From Liolophura sinensis (lineage: Eukaryota; Mollusca; Polyplacophora; Chitonida; Chitonidae): a DNA stretch of 64,000 nucleotides. Both the position numbers and the translations under genes were made by a program. Location: positions 55,725,187 to 55,789,186 of the forward strand of contig NC_088301.1 of the NCBI RefSeq assembly GCF_032854445.1, in the 5' to 3' direction. The notes under the pieces were generated by a model, which saw nothing but the letters and a program-made list of their open reading frames with translations, was not told where the DNA came from and ran no database searches. Numbering within the stretch: the first letter of the stretch is position 1; each line of letters begins with the position of its first letter. This document shows, piece by piece, positions 1 to 11,554 of the stretch.

Positions 1-344
1 TGTTCACTAGGCCGAATTTATCCAAGGGTTAAGTCCAGCCCAAGAAAATCAATAACCACACTACCGTTATTTGTAGCACAAATGCTTGGCAACAAATTAC
101 CGTTTATGTGCTGAGCGCAGGTTCTAGCGGTAAAAATTGGTTATTGCTTGTTCAAGTTTCGAACCATGGAAAGGCCCTAGAGGCAAAGACCGGATAATCA
201 CCTCTGACAAAAATAGGGCGTAACTAACCATTTTACATGTAAGGTATTGCTAACAGAAAAGACTTTTTATATACCAGCAGGGTATCCGTTGCCTATATCC
301 CTGTGGTACCGGTACCTAACTTTATTTCCTGCCAGTGCCATTAC

Positions 345-1477
345 CTGTATGGCGAACACGATGGTGACAGGGACAGGGGGAATGTCCTCAACACCGTACA
401 GAAGGTCGGAGGTGCTACCTTCATCACCTCCATTTAACTCACTAAGGTTGACTTTATCAACGCCTTGCGTGGCTTGGCTTTGCTGTTTTCTCTCAGACCC
501 GGTACTTTCAATGGGGGTTAAGTTTATAGAGCCTGAAATAAATAGTGCAAAATTACAAATATGCTTTCAAATGAAGGGAGAGAGGAGTGACCGGATTAAA
601 CCACCACCTATTGGCAAATAACTGACTTCTGAAGTAATAGGTGTTTGACAAGTTGATGGAAGGCACGTGATCCCCAAAGAGCTTCGTGTAACTTCACCTA
701 AACCGACGTATGAGCGCTGTCGTTATCGTCCGAGGCTGGGATTGAACTCATTTTGTTTTTGATGAAAGACAGCCATGGACGGGTCGTCCATAAGCACAAG
801 TATTATCAACGGCAGCCTTAAAAACGCCACCAAGCATATACAGGTTAATGATATATCGATTGGTCTGAATCTCGGTCTGTCAGAGAACACAGAGGGTTAT
901 AAACCAGAGTCATATGACAATAGGCAGGACAATGAGCACCAGGTGTATTATTTCCATCTTTCTGAAAAAAGTGCAATAGGCGTGTGAAAGGGTTATTATA
1001 ACTGTGTGAATCAGATGGAAATTCCCAATCCTTTAACCAAGTGGGTTAAATATTAATATACTGAAGCATGTATGCCAAACGTGGCAAATGTTGCAGTGTA
1101 AAATATCACTTTTGTCCTACAAGCCAGTACTTTATAGCTTGTCTTATAGCTTATATAACAATATATATATATTTTAATTTTAAATACCATACACATATAA
1201 AATTCTGAAAAGGAAAGAATTTGCGACATAACATGTTAAATTCTGCGATGAATAAAAAAAGTACATTATAAGGCTAATATTTAAATGTGCATTTTTCTAG
1301 GGTAGCTCCTGTAACTCCTTCAGAAACGAAATACATGACATATATGTTGTTGTGTGTGTAAATTGTGAGTAATTAAGCCTTAATAGCTGTTCTTCCGTGA
1401 ATCTGTGAGGCTATCTCTTCTTCATAGTTATAAATACGATTCGTCTTACCTGATGTCACTGTGCACACTCCAGCCAT
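345..1477 (-). CDS. SLC23-type nucleobase/ascorbate transporter paralogue, 5' part (two coding exons, runs off left edge)
   Basis: Coding exons read on the minus strand: 1477-1450 (28 nt, ATG, then GTAAGA donor) and 532-345 (188 nt, after a TATTTCAG acceptor, before a GTAATGG donor). Exon 1 encodes MAGVCTVTS plus one base. Exon 2 encodes a charged cytoplasmic leader and then LLYGVEDIPPVPVTIVFAIQ, the conserved block just before and into the first membrane segment of SLC23 (UraA-fold) transporters. Exon lengths and phases match exons 1 and 2 of the plus-strand gene at 21377, whose corresponding block is LLYEVQDYPPIHITLIYGLQ, so the genes are paralogues. The membrane core must lie left of the window; I see no third exon in positions 1-344. 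Family membership is an inference from the short N-terminal block plus the paralogue. It is probably a sodium-coupled or proton-coupled importer of a small organic anion or nucleobase; the substrate is unknown. Confidence 0.8.
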
Positions 1478-4400
1478 CTTAATCTAGTCAGTGGCACTGA
1501 CACGCGCATGACCATCATTCGGTATATATGACTGAATGCACTCTTTTTATGACAATATCGTTTTAGTGTTGGTAGTGTTGGTGTATTTTATGTATGCATG
1601 CTTGGAATACCACAAGAGAAAACTGAGAAGGATCAAATACTGAGTTAACCCGATCATACAATACTTGCAGCTTTCACGGACGAACCGCTGCAGAAAGAAT
1701 GGACACCATGCAAAGTTTACAGAAGAAAGATGCCATGACACACATCACAGCGACTTGGTCTGAATATAAGCAGGTATACTTCATGTGGGTTGTTGTAAGT
1801 ATATTTGCTTGAACTAGGGGCATAAAAAATGAGGTGACACTGAGGCCAAACCGACTGAACAGAGTCTGAACGACTGAATCAGAATGCTATGCACGTTTTT
1901 CTGCTTCATTCTTCGTCTAGATACACCTTGCTTTCTTATCTGATGAATACGTATTTTATTTGGAGTATCAGGAATATACTCGGCTCATTAGACGCCCTGG
2001 CGTCAAAACTGACATTCGTATACCAGCCTTCAACTAAAAATGGATTTTCCAGGTAAAAATTCACAAGACCAATTCCCACAACAACATTCAACACAAACCA
2101 CCAAAGAACGAACAAAGTATATAAAGTACGAAAACAGGGTGGATTAATGTAAACAGAAGCAGTCAACAGTTTTCATTGATGCTGGAAAGATACAAGGAAT
2201 GCCCTAGGTGAATGAATTTGAAATCAGTTCATCCAAATCGTGTACCTAGGTGATGTATTTTATGGGAATATTTTCATTGGAAAAGCAGGTCTCACTCCTA
2301 CGGAAAGACACATAACCGAACATGAAAGATACATTATTTCTACCTATATATGATATCGCTCAACAGAAGTGAAAGATCGATGTTTGTAAATTTAAAACTT
2401 GTAAAACACATTCAAGATTGCCCTTCTCAATTTGAATGGACATTGCTTTCAGTGGTTCAAAAAATTTTAAACATGTTAAACAGCGATCCTGATAATAATC
2501 ATTATTACCTAGTGTAAAATGTGTCAAAGATTTGTCTTTTCGTGTGATTTTGATTATTTGGTAAACAAAACAAGTTACTGACTTACCTTGAGGCATATTG
2601 GGCTTCTCAGCTATGACCCTCTTCCGTCAAGAATTTCGTACACAATTGGGACTTAGCTGATCAAACCAGATATCCTTCCGCCAGGTGTGATTCTGAGTGA
2701 CAGCCCTGAAAATGGATGGACCACGAGTTCGGCCATCTCTTCGTTTTGTTGCTACCTGTAGTGCCACGGATCCTATTTCAGGACGTATGTTTTACTTCCC
2801 TAACATCGTCTCTGACGTGCATCAAAGTCAGGGACCACACGTGACAGAGGACAGAAATACAATCCTTTTTTTGCCCACGAAACACTGTTATAGTTCTTAA
2901 TCTGTAATAAGCCATTAATACTTGTTCATAAAGCGTCTTTGTATATCTCCACTACAGTGACATAATTAAAAAAAGAGCATTTTACTTCAATTACATCTTT
3001 ACTACAACAATTCATCATTGTAACGAATGTCCAGATTTAGAGAGGAAATGTTGAATGTGTTCTGCAAGTTTGTTTTTAAAAAACATCGGTCTACTTTTTC
3101 GTCCTCAGAATATACGAATGGTCTTTAATGATATAAGAATGGAATAATGCATCTTTCATGTTCGCTTGTGTGCTCCATTAACCAACTAGTGCATTTTTCT
3201 TTTCATACTTAGTGCAGATGGGATCTAAAATAAAATTAGTAACCGAAAATGTAAGTTTAAACGATTTGTGTACGACAAAACTATGTGAGCTGTGGTGTCA
3301 GTGTGAGCAAATTAAACAACTAATCCTGTAAATTTCACGCACGGTATACATAGATGGCTGTGAAAAATTCTTTACTGCATTGTTCGAACATGTAAAGGCC
3401 CTTGTGTAATGAGCCACTATAGCTTAACCTTAATAAGGTTTTCATGGGTTAGAGTAAAATGTAGTTTTATATGAAGCCCCGTTTACGCCTGTACATATGT
3501 TGAGAGTTAGTGTGCAGTAATCTGCATGTACGTCATTTACTGTCAGCTCATATACCATCGCAATACAGTACATGTTCAAAGATTATCGGGAGAAGCTCAT
3601 GCTGAATATAAATACTGGATCGTGAGGAAGGTCTGCTGTCAAACTGTGCGTCTTTAGCTGCATGTACATGCTATAATATATACTGACCACCGTAGACAGC
3701 GCGCGCAATGTGGTGTCCGTTTTTTTTCAACCAGCGGTTGACCGGATAACGAGATTTAGGTAAACCTCCTCTGTTCTGCCATCACCTCTTCCAGCGATTT
3801 ATTTCATAAAACCACAGATTAAGTGTTTCCTATGAGTACATAAATAAAATAAGGGCATATATTTCTCCTCAATAGCCAGTTCGGTCTTACATTTTTTTAC
3901 CTGTAATAAAAAGTATGTTTATCACAAATTGTACGCTCTCAAAGTGGCTATACAATCACAAAGTCCCATAAAATTGACTTTAAGCCAAAGTAATACTTGT
4001 TACAGATGCTTTCAAATGACACCGTTTTTCGGTGAACGTTGCAAACTACATGTTTGCTTCTGCTTTCAGGACAGTGTTCACCTTCTAGATGAACACTTTT
4101 AAAGCAAATGGTGGCCCCTCTCCCTTGCCAACGATAGTACAGCCTTTACGGCTTGGGATAAAGTTTTGTTTTCTTTATCTTGCTGGATATTTTAACAGGA
4201 ACACGTGGATCGTAGCTACAAATGAAAAGAAATGTAGGACCTGGATATCGTCAATTAGATATGTCTACAGTGGAAGCGTTTTAAAAGCCGCATGCAGCAC
4301 TTTCGAGATTCATACGCACACTGTAACATATAATCTGTCGTTTAAATGATCTCAGTAAGAACACATCCTCACATCCTTATATCCTGGTTCCTGGGTTACA

Positions 4401-5126
4401 CTGTGTTTTAATCATAATAAACAAGACCATGTTACATTATTTGTTTTTCGGATTAGCGCATCTCGTTCACTTAAAAGCCTCTGGTATTTTTACACGGAGT
4501 AAGGCCGATGCAAACCACTGACATGCCTTCCCACTGCGTTAACACCGTCATTGGTTAACCTGACATCAGTGATGACCGCATGCCTGTTGCCCTCAAACCA
4601 CAGCCATGTCGCCAGGACAAGGAGAGCATAACTAAACGTACGAAACACATCTGAACCTATATTATTGCCAAAAGTGGAACAGCCGTGATATTACGTCCAC
4701 GGGAATGAATGGGCTAAAAGACACATGTAGCCTGACAAATCTTTTCTCAGAGTTCTGGCGTAGTCTATCGTAATTGGTTCTATACCAAGTATAAAACCCG
4801 AACCCCCAAATAAAACCAGTTCGTGTGCGCCACAAACACAATATAAAAATAAATACTACTAACATTACATATCATTAAAAGGAATCATGATGTCTGATAC
4901 TTTTACATAGCATCTATAAAGAGCAGAAATGATGTGCCCATGCACCAATAATATTTCAATACATAAAACTAAGGATACAGACATATAATGCAGACTATAT
5001 ATATACTGACATATATGTCCTCACTGCATACAAATAGACACCTTCAGAAATAGGATGGGTACTATGTACGCTTTAAACAGCTTCCAGCAGAAAGTAGACC
5101 TAATCTATGACCTTGTATTTAGCATT
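1478..5126. other. Intergenic DNA upstream of the minus-strand SLC23-type gene; no gene seen
   Basis: AT-rich sequence with stops in all frames. Open stretches are under 90 codons and lack paired splice signals or recognisable motifs. A short ATG followed by a GTAAGT donor is readable on the minus strand near 2587-2596, but no matching downstream exon was found. The promoter of the minus-strand transporter should lie just right of 1477; no individual element can be assigned. Confidence 0.5.
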
Positions 5127-5287
5127 ACCTTCCTATGAACGTAAGGTGAAAAATTGAGCCCATCTTCCCATGAAACATAATGGGAAAAATTGAGCCCACC
5201 TTCCTATGAACGTAATGGGAAAAATTGAGCCACCTTCCTATGAACGTAATGGGAAAAATTGAGCCACCTTCCTATGAACGTAATGGG

Positions 5288-5293
<6 letters not shown>
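5127..5293. repeat. Minisatellite, about five copies of a 34-36 bp unit
   Basis: The unit reads roughly ACCTTCCTATGAACGTAATG followed by GGAAAAATTGAGCC. The last three copies are nearly identical and the first two are diverged. The array runs directly into a (TA)n tract. Confidence 0.9.

Positions 5294-5365
<72 letters not shown>
5294..5365. repeat. (TA)n microsatellite
   Basis: About 72 bp of uninterrupted alternating T and A. The apparent IYIYIY open frames across it are artefacts. Confidence 0.95.
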
Positions 5366-5368
<3 letters not shown>

Positions 5369-7204
5369 AATATACGTCTTTTCTTCATTAATAAGGAAGG
5401 GGCTTATTATTTATCCATTGCTGAAATCCGCGAATGACCCACTGAAAGGATTTTAGCGAAGAAAGGCGCAGTCTGCGTGGAATATTGTATAGGCATCCAC
5501 CAAGAATGGGTCCGTTCCAGCCTTACATTTAAATAGGCCACCACGACAAGCTCTGGAATACGCCCCCCACCCCCTTCCTTGAATGCTGTTCCGCCTGATG
5601 GATTGTAGCAGCCTGCAAGAGGGCACTGAAAAAACATCAATAACAGATGTACAGATTATAATATATATCGCTTACTGACTTTTCTTATGAATAACAGAGT
5701 AGTCCCATAGTTAATTATAACTTTTGGATATCTCTAAAATGTCGTGTAGATATGTATGGTTTTTAAGCTTTTCGTCCCAGTAAAGTTGAAGAAGATAAAA
5801 ACTCATTATAACTAAGTGATTAAAACACGTCCATATATGACACTGGTATGTGTATTAACATGTTGACATTGTTGAATGGCAACGAGAGTACACAATATGT
5901 TACTATTGGTTCTAACATGTTTTCGCCACAATATGCAAGACTGAAACACTTACAATGTTTGCTAAATTCTGATCATTCACTGATTTCTGATCATTCACTG
6001 ATTTATTCCTTGATTCATTCATTATTCTGCAAATACATTTTATGTATGCTTGGGTTTTTACGTTGTACTTAACAATTGTTCAGTCACATGACGACGCGGA
6101 ATCGTTCGGTGTGTGTACATATACTGTGTCTTCTTGTTTATGACGAGTCCACACGCACGACACACGTCGTAGTCAAGAAAGATTGTACAGAATGTTATAA
6201 AAAATTTACCTTACAGGAGTTAATCCCCTTGATACGTGGAATATAGAAATAACTCATTTCATAAGAATTTATAATGGTTTTAAAATCCAAATTAGTTTGA
6301 TTTAACTTTTCTTCGTCTAATCTATTTTTAAACAGCCAAGAAATATGAAAGCCGGGAAAGGCAATCATTGTACTATCGGTCCATCTCTTCGTTCCGTCGT
6401 GCTATCCTCCTCCCCAAGAATCTCCATGTTACTAAGGGAGTGCAGTGTTGTCTCTGCTGTCTCTTTGCTATACCGATACTTGTCTCCAGTGGAATTATAA
6501 TAGTGAAAGTGATAATAAAGTATGAATCCCAGGATGCATTACTGCATCGTGGTGCCTGGATGTTTTCATGCATGGAACTCTTATATTTGTTGAATCCCAA
6601 TCTGTAAATATATTACACGCTACATTTGAGTACATACATACTATACATCAAATGAATATAAATGATAAGCGAATTTATTTATATTTTTGGATTGTCGACC
6701 GAATTCATCAGTCAGTCAAATGCTCAAGGTGATCATATCAGAAACTCTCAAATCTGTAGGGTATGTGCGCTTCCAAACTCACGTACAATTTGATATGGTC
6801 TAAAATGCTATATAGTCTAGAACATGAGTGCTTCAAGTCACCCTTGAATATACGCTGGAGTATGGCTTACAAAAATATTGTTGGGTTTGATACCAAGTTA
6901 CTACCAAAATGCCATTCAGCCTACCGACGTAGATATTGCTCATAAATTTCCTATTCCATTAAACAATAATGTGGTCACTTCACAGGTCTTCCTATGACAC
7001 AATAAAATGATTTCAGACACCGGAATAACATAGAAACCTTAAAAGAAAAGACAATGCTAGACCAAGTAAATATACTCATCGGTAAATGTTATTAATTTAG
7101 CTAATCAGAGTTATTTCTACAACCCCAGAGGGCGACTGACATCGCCGAAACCCCGTTTTTACGAGTGACACGCAATGGTGTATTCCATGGCCTCGTTCAG
7201 TTCC
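5366..7204. other. Intergenic DNA, nothing assigned
   Basis: AT-rich with short open frames on both strands (for example 6368-6607 plus and 6373-6600 minus overlap one another). None shows a domain, a splice context or codon bias. Confidence 0.4.
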
Positions 7205-7480
7205 AGATTAAAATGAACATAAAGTCAGCCACAAAAGTTTAATTAATAAATAAAGTAGTGTTCCAGGAATGTTCTAAAAATATTTAAAAAATTCTACACC
7301 TCTCATGAACAAACTAAAATTCAAATGATCACCAGTACCTCTCCACTCATTTGGTAACGCCATTTTGACTTGTTATAGCTATGTAGAGTGACGTCACAAA
7401 ACCTAGAGGCTCTCCTGATCCGTCGATATTAAACAATATGCCAATGAGAAAATACAAACAGAAGCGGCTGATACCTAACC
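7205..7480. repeat. Dispersed repeat family A, copy 1
   Basis: Aligns over about 280 bp with 61704-61985 in the same orientation. Shared blocks include ATGAACATAAAG...CAGCCAC, TTAATTAATAAA, ATTCTACACC, TCATTTGGT...CCATTTTG and AGAGTGACGTCACAAAACCT. The copy contains the palindrome GTGACGTCAC (7388-7397), a CRE/ATF-type site. In both copies the minus strand has an ATG in MALPNEWR/MVSPND-like context soon after this site, followed by a GTACTG that could act as a splice donor. Probably a transposable element end or a duplicated promoter fragment; the class is not recognised. Confidence 0.7.
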
Positions 7481-7609
7481 AAAGAGCATCAGTTCTGTCT
7501 CGTTTTCAGAGGGTTTGTTTTCACCTAGTTCTCGGTCTGGGCGATCTTCGTCGGCCTCCTCTTTTGGCCTTCCTGATCGTCGTCGTCTTCGGCTAGCATC
7601 TATAAAAAG

Positions 7610-8285
7610 TAAAAATGTTGTGTTCTCGTGCTTCCATGGCTTCAACACTGCATCAGTGTAGCATTTAAACATTTTTACATGTCGTATTGGCATAGTTTTC
7701 AATAGATGACAATTCGAGAACGCTATAACTCAGCAAACGCCAGAGCGTTATTCTGAACTTAAAACATCGTTTGCCCGTAAACGATATGGTAGAACTAATC
7801 ATGGTCCTTTTACAAATGAAATATCGTGTTATCGCGATGTCGACCATTTTGATTTCAATGACAAAAGTTTAAGAAACAGGTAATTTTACGTTAAAATATC
7901 GTAATTCATTCATTTTTAATGTCATGAGCAAAAACGAGCGACAGCGCAAGATTTTAAGTTGAAATCGCGTTGACGTGTTTCCATATATAGATGTTTCAAA
8001 AGTACCTGAACACACCAGCCTACATTTAATGACGTGGTTCTCCACTTTTCTGCTTTAACTGATAGCACGACAACGCGATGCCAAAGTATTTTATTTACAA
8101 AATATGGCCCCGTTCATGTTGCACAAATCAAAGACGACAGAGCAACAGAGCGAGGAAAATGTTATTTAAGTTATACATACAATTTTAAGTTAAGGTTCAT
8201 CAATTAAGGTGGTCTATAAATTTCGAATTTAGAAATAGATGACTGGATAGAGATGCTGAACATTATATTTAACAAAAAAATTGTT
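7610..8285. other. AT-rich spacer, nothing assigned
   Basis: No supported gene. An arginine-rich open frame at 7475-7702 on the minus strand overlaps the right side of repeat family A and a TTTTTATAG acceptor-like site, but has no recognisable domain. Confidence 0.35.
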
Positions 8286-8565
8286 TTTCACCGCTCGCTG
8301 ACGACAAAAGGAAGGGAGCACCCGCAGTAGTGGTGGATCCGTTTAAGGGCATTTATGTTGGAGCAGCGTGTACAAAGCGGCTTGAAAAGTGGCCCACACA
8401 CGTGCACAATGCCAGCGCGAGTTTGGTCACCGAGATAATTTACTGCGACATCAACGCCAAGAACATGGAGCGTCTGACGGAGGAGAGTCTTCGGAGAGGG
8501 GTGTGCTCACTTGCCGAACGTGTGCCAAGACATTTTCCAGACAGGACAACTGACTCAGGCATCAG

Positions 8566-8829
8566 CTAACGCAGACCACTACCACCACCCTGCGGGGAGA
8601 GACTTTCACGTGCGATACATATGCCCAGACGTTTGCCCGACGGGCGAACTTGTTCCGTAAGACGTTCTACCGGTTGTGGGATTGGCGAGTGCATCAACGA
8701 GCTCAACACGGAACGGAAAAGCCGAACGGCTCGCGCGCACTGCAGGTGAATCCCCATTCGCTGTAGACTACCTTTTATGTTGGGCTCGCCTCGTGCAGTA
8801 GGTGAAACCTCCCAGCTTCTGCGGGGCAT
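8566..8829 (-). pseudogene. Possible fragment of a Maverick-type integrase
   Basis: On the minus strand the segment IKGSLQRMGIHLQ resembles the region just before the catalytic core of the rve-type integrases carried by Maverick elements. The match covers only about 13 residues. The catalytic block that should follow is not readable in any frame, so this is a weak call; it could be chance similarity. Confidence 0.25.
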
Positions 8830-9040
8830 AAAATGCCTGGACTTACACTGTGGTATACACTTCCTACCACTTAGGGTGGCATATATTTCCTGCAGGACAA
8901 CAACCCGTAGTACCGCCGGGGATAAATTGCGTAGGACTCGTTTCGCGCAGTAGGTGAAAACTCCTACTCGTTGGACTTACATACACTTCGTGCAGCAGGA
9001 CACCAATCCGTACTTCTTCTGCCGGGCAAAACGTGTTCTC
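8786..9040. repeat. Decayed tandem repeat, unit about 50 bp
   Basis: Variants of CGTGCAGTAGGTGAAAACTCC and GTGCAGCAGGACAACAACCCGTA recur at about 8790, 8887, 8940 and 8986. Variants of CTTCTGCCGGGGATAAA recur at about 8817, 8911 and 9016. Heavily mutated; it may be a subterminal array of the element. Confidence 0.5.
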
Positions 9041-9617
9041 GGTGCATGTGCACACCGCAGCCATCATCACCATCTCTCCTCACTATGTCACACACACAAG
9101 GCAACGGTCGGCAACGCCTCCGCATCGAGTCCACTGTCTAGGTCAGGTCTTGCGTAAAGGTGCGCCTTTTCACAGCAGGGATGAAAATCCCAACTCCTGC
9201 CTGCTAGATGTTTGTCATTTGTCGGGATCATCTCGTGCTGCTAACTGGGAGTTGAAACGTCTACCGGACTTGCGTAATGTACCACATCTGCCCTGGCGGC
9301 AACCCGACTTAGGCCGGACGAGAACGGGTTCCTCTGTGTGTTCTGCTAACTGCTAACTGTAACGTAAGACCATACCACAGGAAGTCTGTTCTTTGTCCAT
9401 TAACTTTCTCGCCTGTCTTTGCTCACTCATTCTCTTCAGTTTTCTTTTTCTGGCAACGAGAGCCGTCTTTTCTCGATGACCGCGCGTGTTGCTAACTTTT
9501 TTACCACATCCGACAGCCTGTTCAGACCTCACGAACACATCATGCGAATTCTGTTCATGAAGCCTCCCCTAGCACTGCTTTGCCACTCTCTAGGGTTGAC
9601 CTAGACAAACTAGTCGG

Positions 9618-9757
9618 AACAAGTCCGATGGGTTTTCTAGGTTAATCGTCTCTTACGACAACCTGCATAGAGGGCTGAGGTGTTAGCCTTGTCTAACAAG
9701 TCCGATGGTTTTTCTAGGCTTGTCGCCTTTTACGACAAGCTGTCTAGAAGGCTGATG
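9618..9757. repeat. Direct repeat, two copies with a 77-bp period
   Basis: AACAAGTCCGATGGGTTTTC at 9618 and AACAAGTCCGATGGTTTTTC at 9695 begin two related units. Both continue through TCTAGG, a TTTACGACAA or TTACGACAACC block and AGGGCTGA. Both units contain short internal dyads (CTTGTCGCCTTTTACGACAAG in the second). Confidence 0.8.
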
Positions 9758-9994
9758 GTCTATTCTTGATCGGGCTGGTTGGACCATTAACGTGTGGCTC
9801 AACCACACGAAGAAACAGATCGGTGATCGTCAACTCCCCGTAGACAGGTTCGCCCACGTCGTCGGGCATCCCACCGTCTTCCAGTTCCATGGTTGCTATT
9901 AAAGATACCATAGCTGTAACCTGAATCACCCACGCCACGGTTAACTACGCTACAACCACCGACGAGGGTTTACCCCCCAAGACCTACGACGTGA

Positions 9995-10312
9995 AGTAGA
10001 CAGGAACTAAGCGAATGTCCAGCCCAGGCGTACGAGCTGAAATCCATATGTGAGTGCGAGTTCCTTCGAATGCGGAAAACAGAACCTGTCTTGCGCGCTT
10101 TCCTGTTGCAGTACGCCTTACCGCCATCACAACGACGGCCCACAAGGCAAGCTCAGCTGGTGGAGGCTGTTGTCCGAGGCCGGTTCTTTGGCTTCCTGGA
10201 ATGTGATATCCACGTCCTTGACCATCTCAAACCGCACTTCGCGGAATGCTAACCCATATTTTAAAACACTGACGCGAGCCTGGCGGACATAGCCCAACCA
10301 TGGCGGAGTTCG
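9995..10312 (+). pseudogene. Family B DNA polymerase fragment (Maverick type)
   Basis: Plus-strand frame from 9995 to about 10312 contains SICECEFLRM, then QLVEAVVRGRFFGFLECDIH followed by VLDHLKPHFAEC. This is the characteristic stretch of protein-primed family B polymerases of Maverick/adintovirus elements that lies amino-terminal to the central palm motifs. In-frame stops occur at 10250-10252 and 10262-10264, and another at 9992-9994 closes the frame upstream. Neither the downstream palm motif with the catalytic aspartates nor the 3'-5' exonuclease motifs are readable. The fragment is about a tenth of a full polymerase and cannot be functional. It is the only gene of the element on this strand. 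Confidence 0.75.
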
Positions 10313-10392
10313 CACAGGTCAATGACATCATGCCCTGTTAGAGTTAGTTAGAATGTTCTGCTGGCCCCCTCGTTAATGCAGTGCTACCTCGT

Positions 10393-10575
10393 TCACGGGT
10401 TGATAGTGACCCGTGTCACTACGTCTATGAAGACGGCCACCCAGTGTTGCCCGGGGTGGAGTCAAGTGTCATTGTTGATGACGCAGGCCTAGGGACCCTC
10501 AGTCATTTGGCGAGGGAGTTGGTCCCGAACATAGATATCCCCCAGCACGACCCGGGTAAACGCGTTACCATGCAT
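10393..10575 (-). pseudogene. Adenain-like cysteine protease relic (Maverick/adintovirus)
   Basis: Reading from an ATG at 10575, the minus strand gives TRVVLGDIYVRDQLPRQMT, then a stop at 10491-10489, then CVINNDT, a stop at 10464-10462, and LHPGQHWVAVFIDVVTRV before a third stop at 10395-10393. The GQHWVA block is the histidine active-site motif of the adenovirus-type (C5-like) maturation proteases carried by Mavericks, and the preceding Y-x-R-D-Q-L-P block is the usual N-terminal signature. The C-terminal region with the catalytic cysteine is missing. It sits directly downstream of the capsid gene on the same strand, the expected position for this family. Clearly inactive. Confidence 0.75.
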
Positions 10576-10639
10576 GACGCGTCACAGTTGTACCGTGTCC
10601 ATGGTTTTCTAAAGCCACACAGCATGTTTCGGTTTTTGT

Positions 10640-11310
10640 CTACTTCTGGGGTATTGTCGAACCACGTTAATGGTTTCCGGTAGCGGTCTGGCAAACCGCA
10701 TCTCCAGCCGCAAATCGCCTTTTTGGACCGGGATTGGGGATTGTCTTGAAGGCAGAGGGTCAATTCGAAACAAAACAGCGTGTTGTCTTTGGCGAACGTC
10801 GAGAGTAGGCTGTTCCCCTCGTCGTAGATCACTTTCCCCGTTTTGGAGAAGAGGTTCATGTACGATCTGACGAAATTCCCGGCCTCAAATTCGGGTGTCC
10901 TCCTCATCGGACATCAAGGCAAACGCGTCATTGGACGGGGTGAGTCAGATACGGACGCTCACATTGTTGATCTTGTTGGTAAAAGCGGTGATGAGTTTTT
11001 CGTTCAGAGAAACGTTCACTTGTTGCCACAGCGAGAGCAGCCACAGGTTGATTGAACCTACGCCCTTACTGGCCTCCAACACCTCTCCCTCCCCGTCAAT
11101 GATTTTCGCCTTCACGTACATGGTGTTGGTCAAGTCCAAGTAAGTGTGACCGTCCGCGTTGGTGTCAGAAATTCCACGGGCCCCACGTCGCTCAGGCTGG
11201 CGATGGGACTGTAGGCATCCCAGCGACCATCTCTAACGGCAAGAAGTAACCTCCACAAATCAATGTCACTGCTGACCGCAGAACAACACTTCGCGTGAGG
11301 GAAAGCCAGC
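10640..11310 (-). pseudogene. Major-capsid-type protein relic (F54H12.2-like family)
   Basis: Three blocks of the F54H12.2-like family, which is linked to Maverick elements and thought to be the double-jelly-roll capsid protein, are seen in order: an N-terminal block around 11310-11140 in shifting frames (RWDAYSPIASLSDVGPVEF); 11139-10945 with DLTNTMYVKAKIIDGEGE and SINLWLLSLWQQVNVSLNEK; and 10907-10640 with FEAGNFVRSYMNLFSKTGK and DNTPEVDKNRNMLC near the C-terminus. Only about 40 bases separate the last two blocks, where family members carry well over a hundred residues, so there is a large internal deletion as well as a frame change near 11139. The capsid assignment is by family and context, not from catalytic residues. 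Confidence 0.75.
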
Positions 11311-11554
11311 TAAAAATATCTGGCGCGGGCCGTGGTTTGTGTGTCGAGGTTTGCGGGAGTCGCCGGGCGTGCAGGTGACGCGTGGGAACGGTGCGTTGGG
11401 GCTTCCGTTTTATAGGGTTGCCCCTCACCCTGGTCCTCACCATAAACTGGGCCTGGAGACCGGCTATGGCCAACAACTGTCTTCTTCCTTCGATAGCGTG
11501 GCGTTTCAAAGCACGGCTCACCAGTGTTCACACCCCATACGTAGGCATGTAAAG

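Noticed and set aside
247-621. Plus-strand open frame of 124 codons
   Set aside because: It is the antisense shadow of the minus-strand SLC23-type exon 532-345, which has splice sites and family similarity.
775-987. Plus-strand open frame of 70 codons
   Set aside because: It lies in the intron of the minus-strand SLC23-type gene, without splice context or a domain.
5225-5456. Open frames encoding IYIYIY repeats
   Set aside because: They arise from the (TA)n microsatellite and the adjacent minisatellite. The same applies to 28202-28411.
7475-7702. Arginine-rich minus-strand open frame
   Set aside because: Overlaps a dispersed repeat; no domain, and no partner exon could be found.
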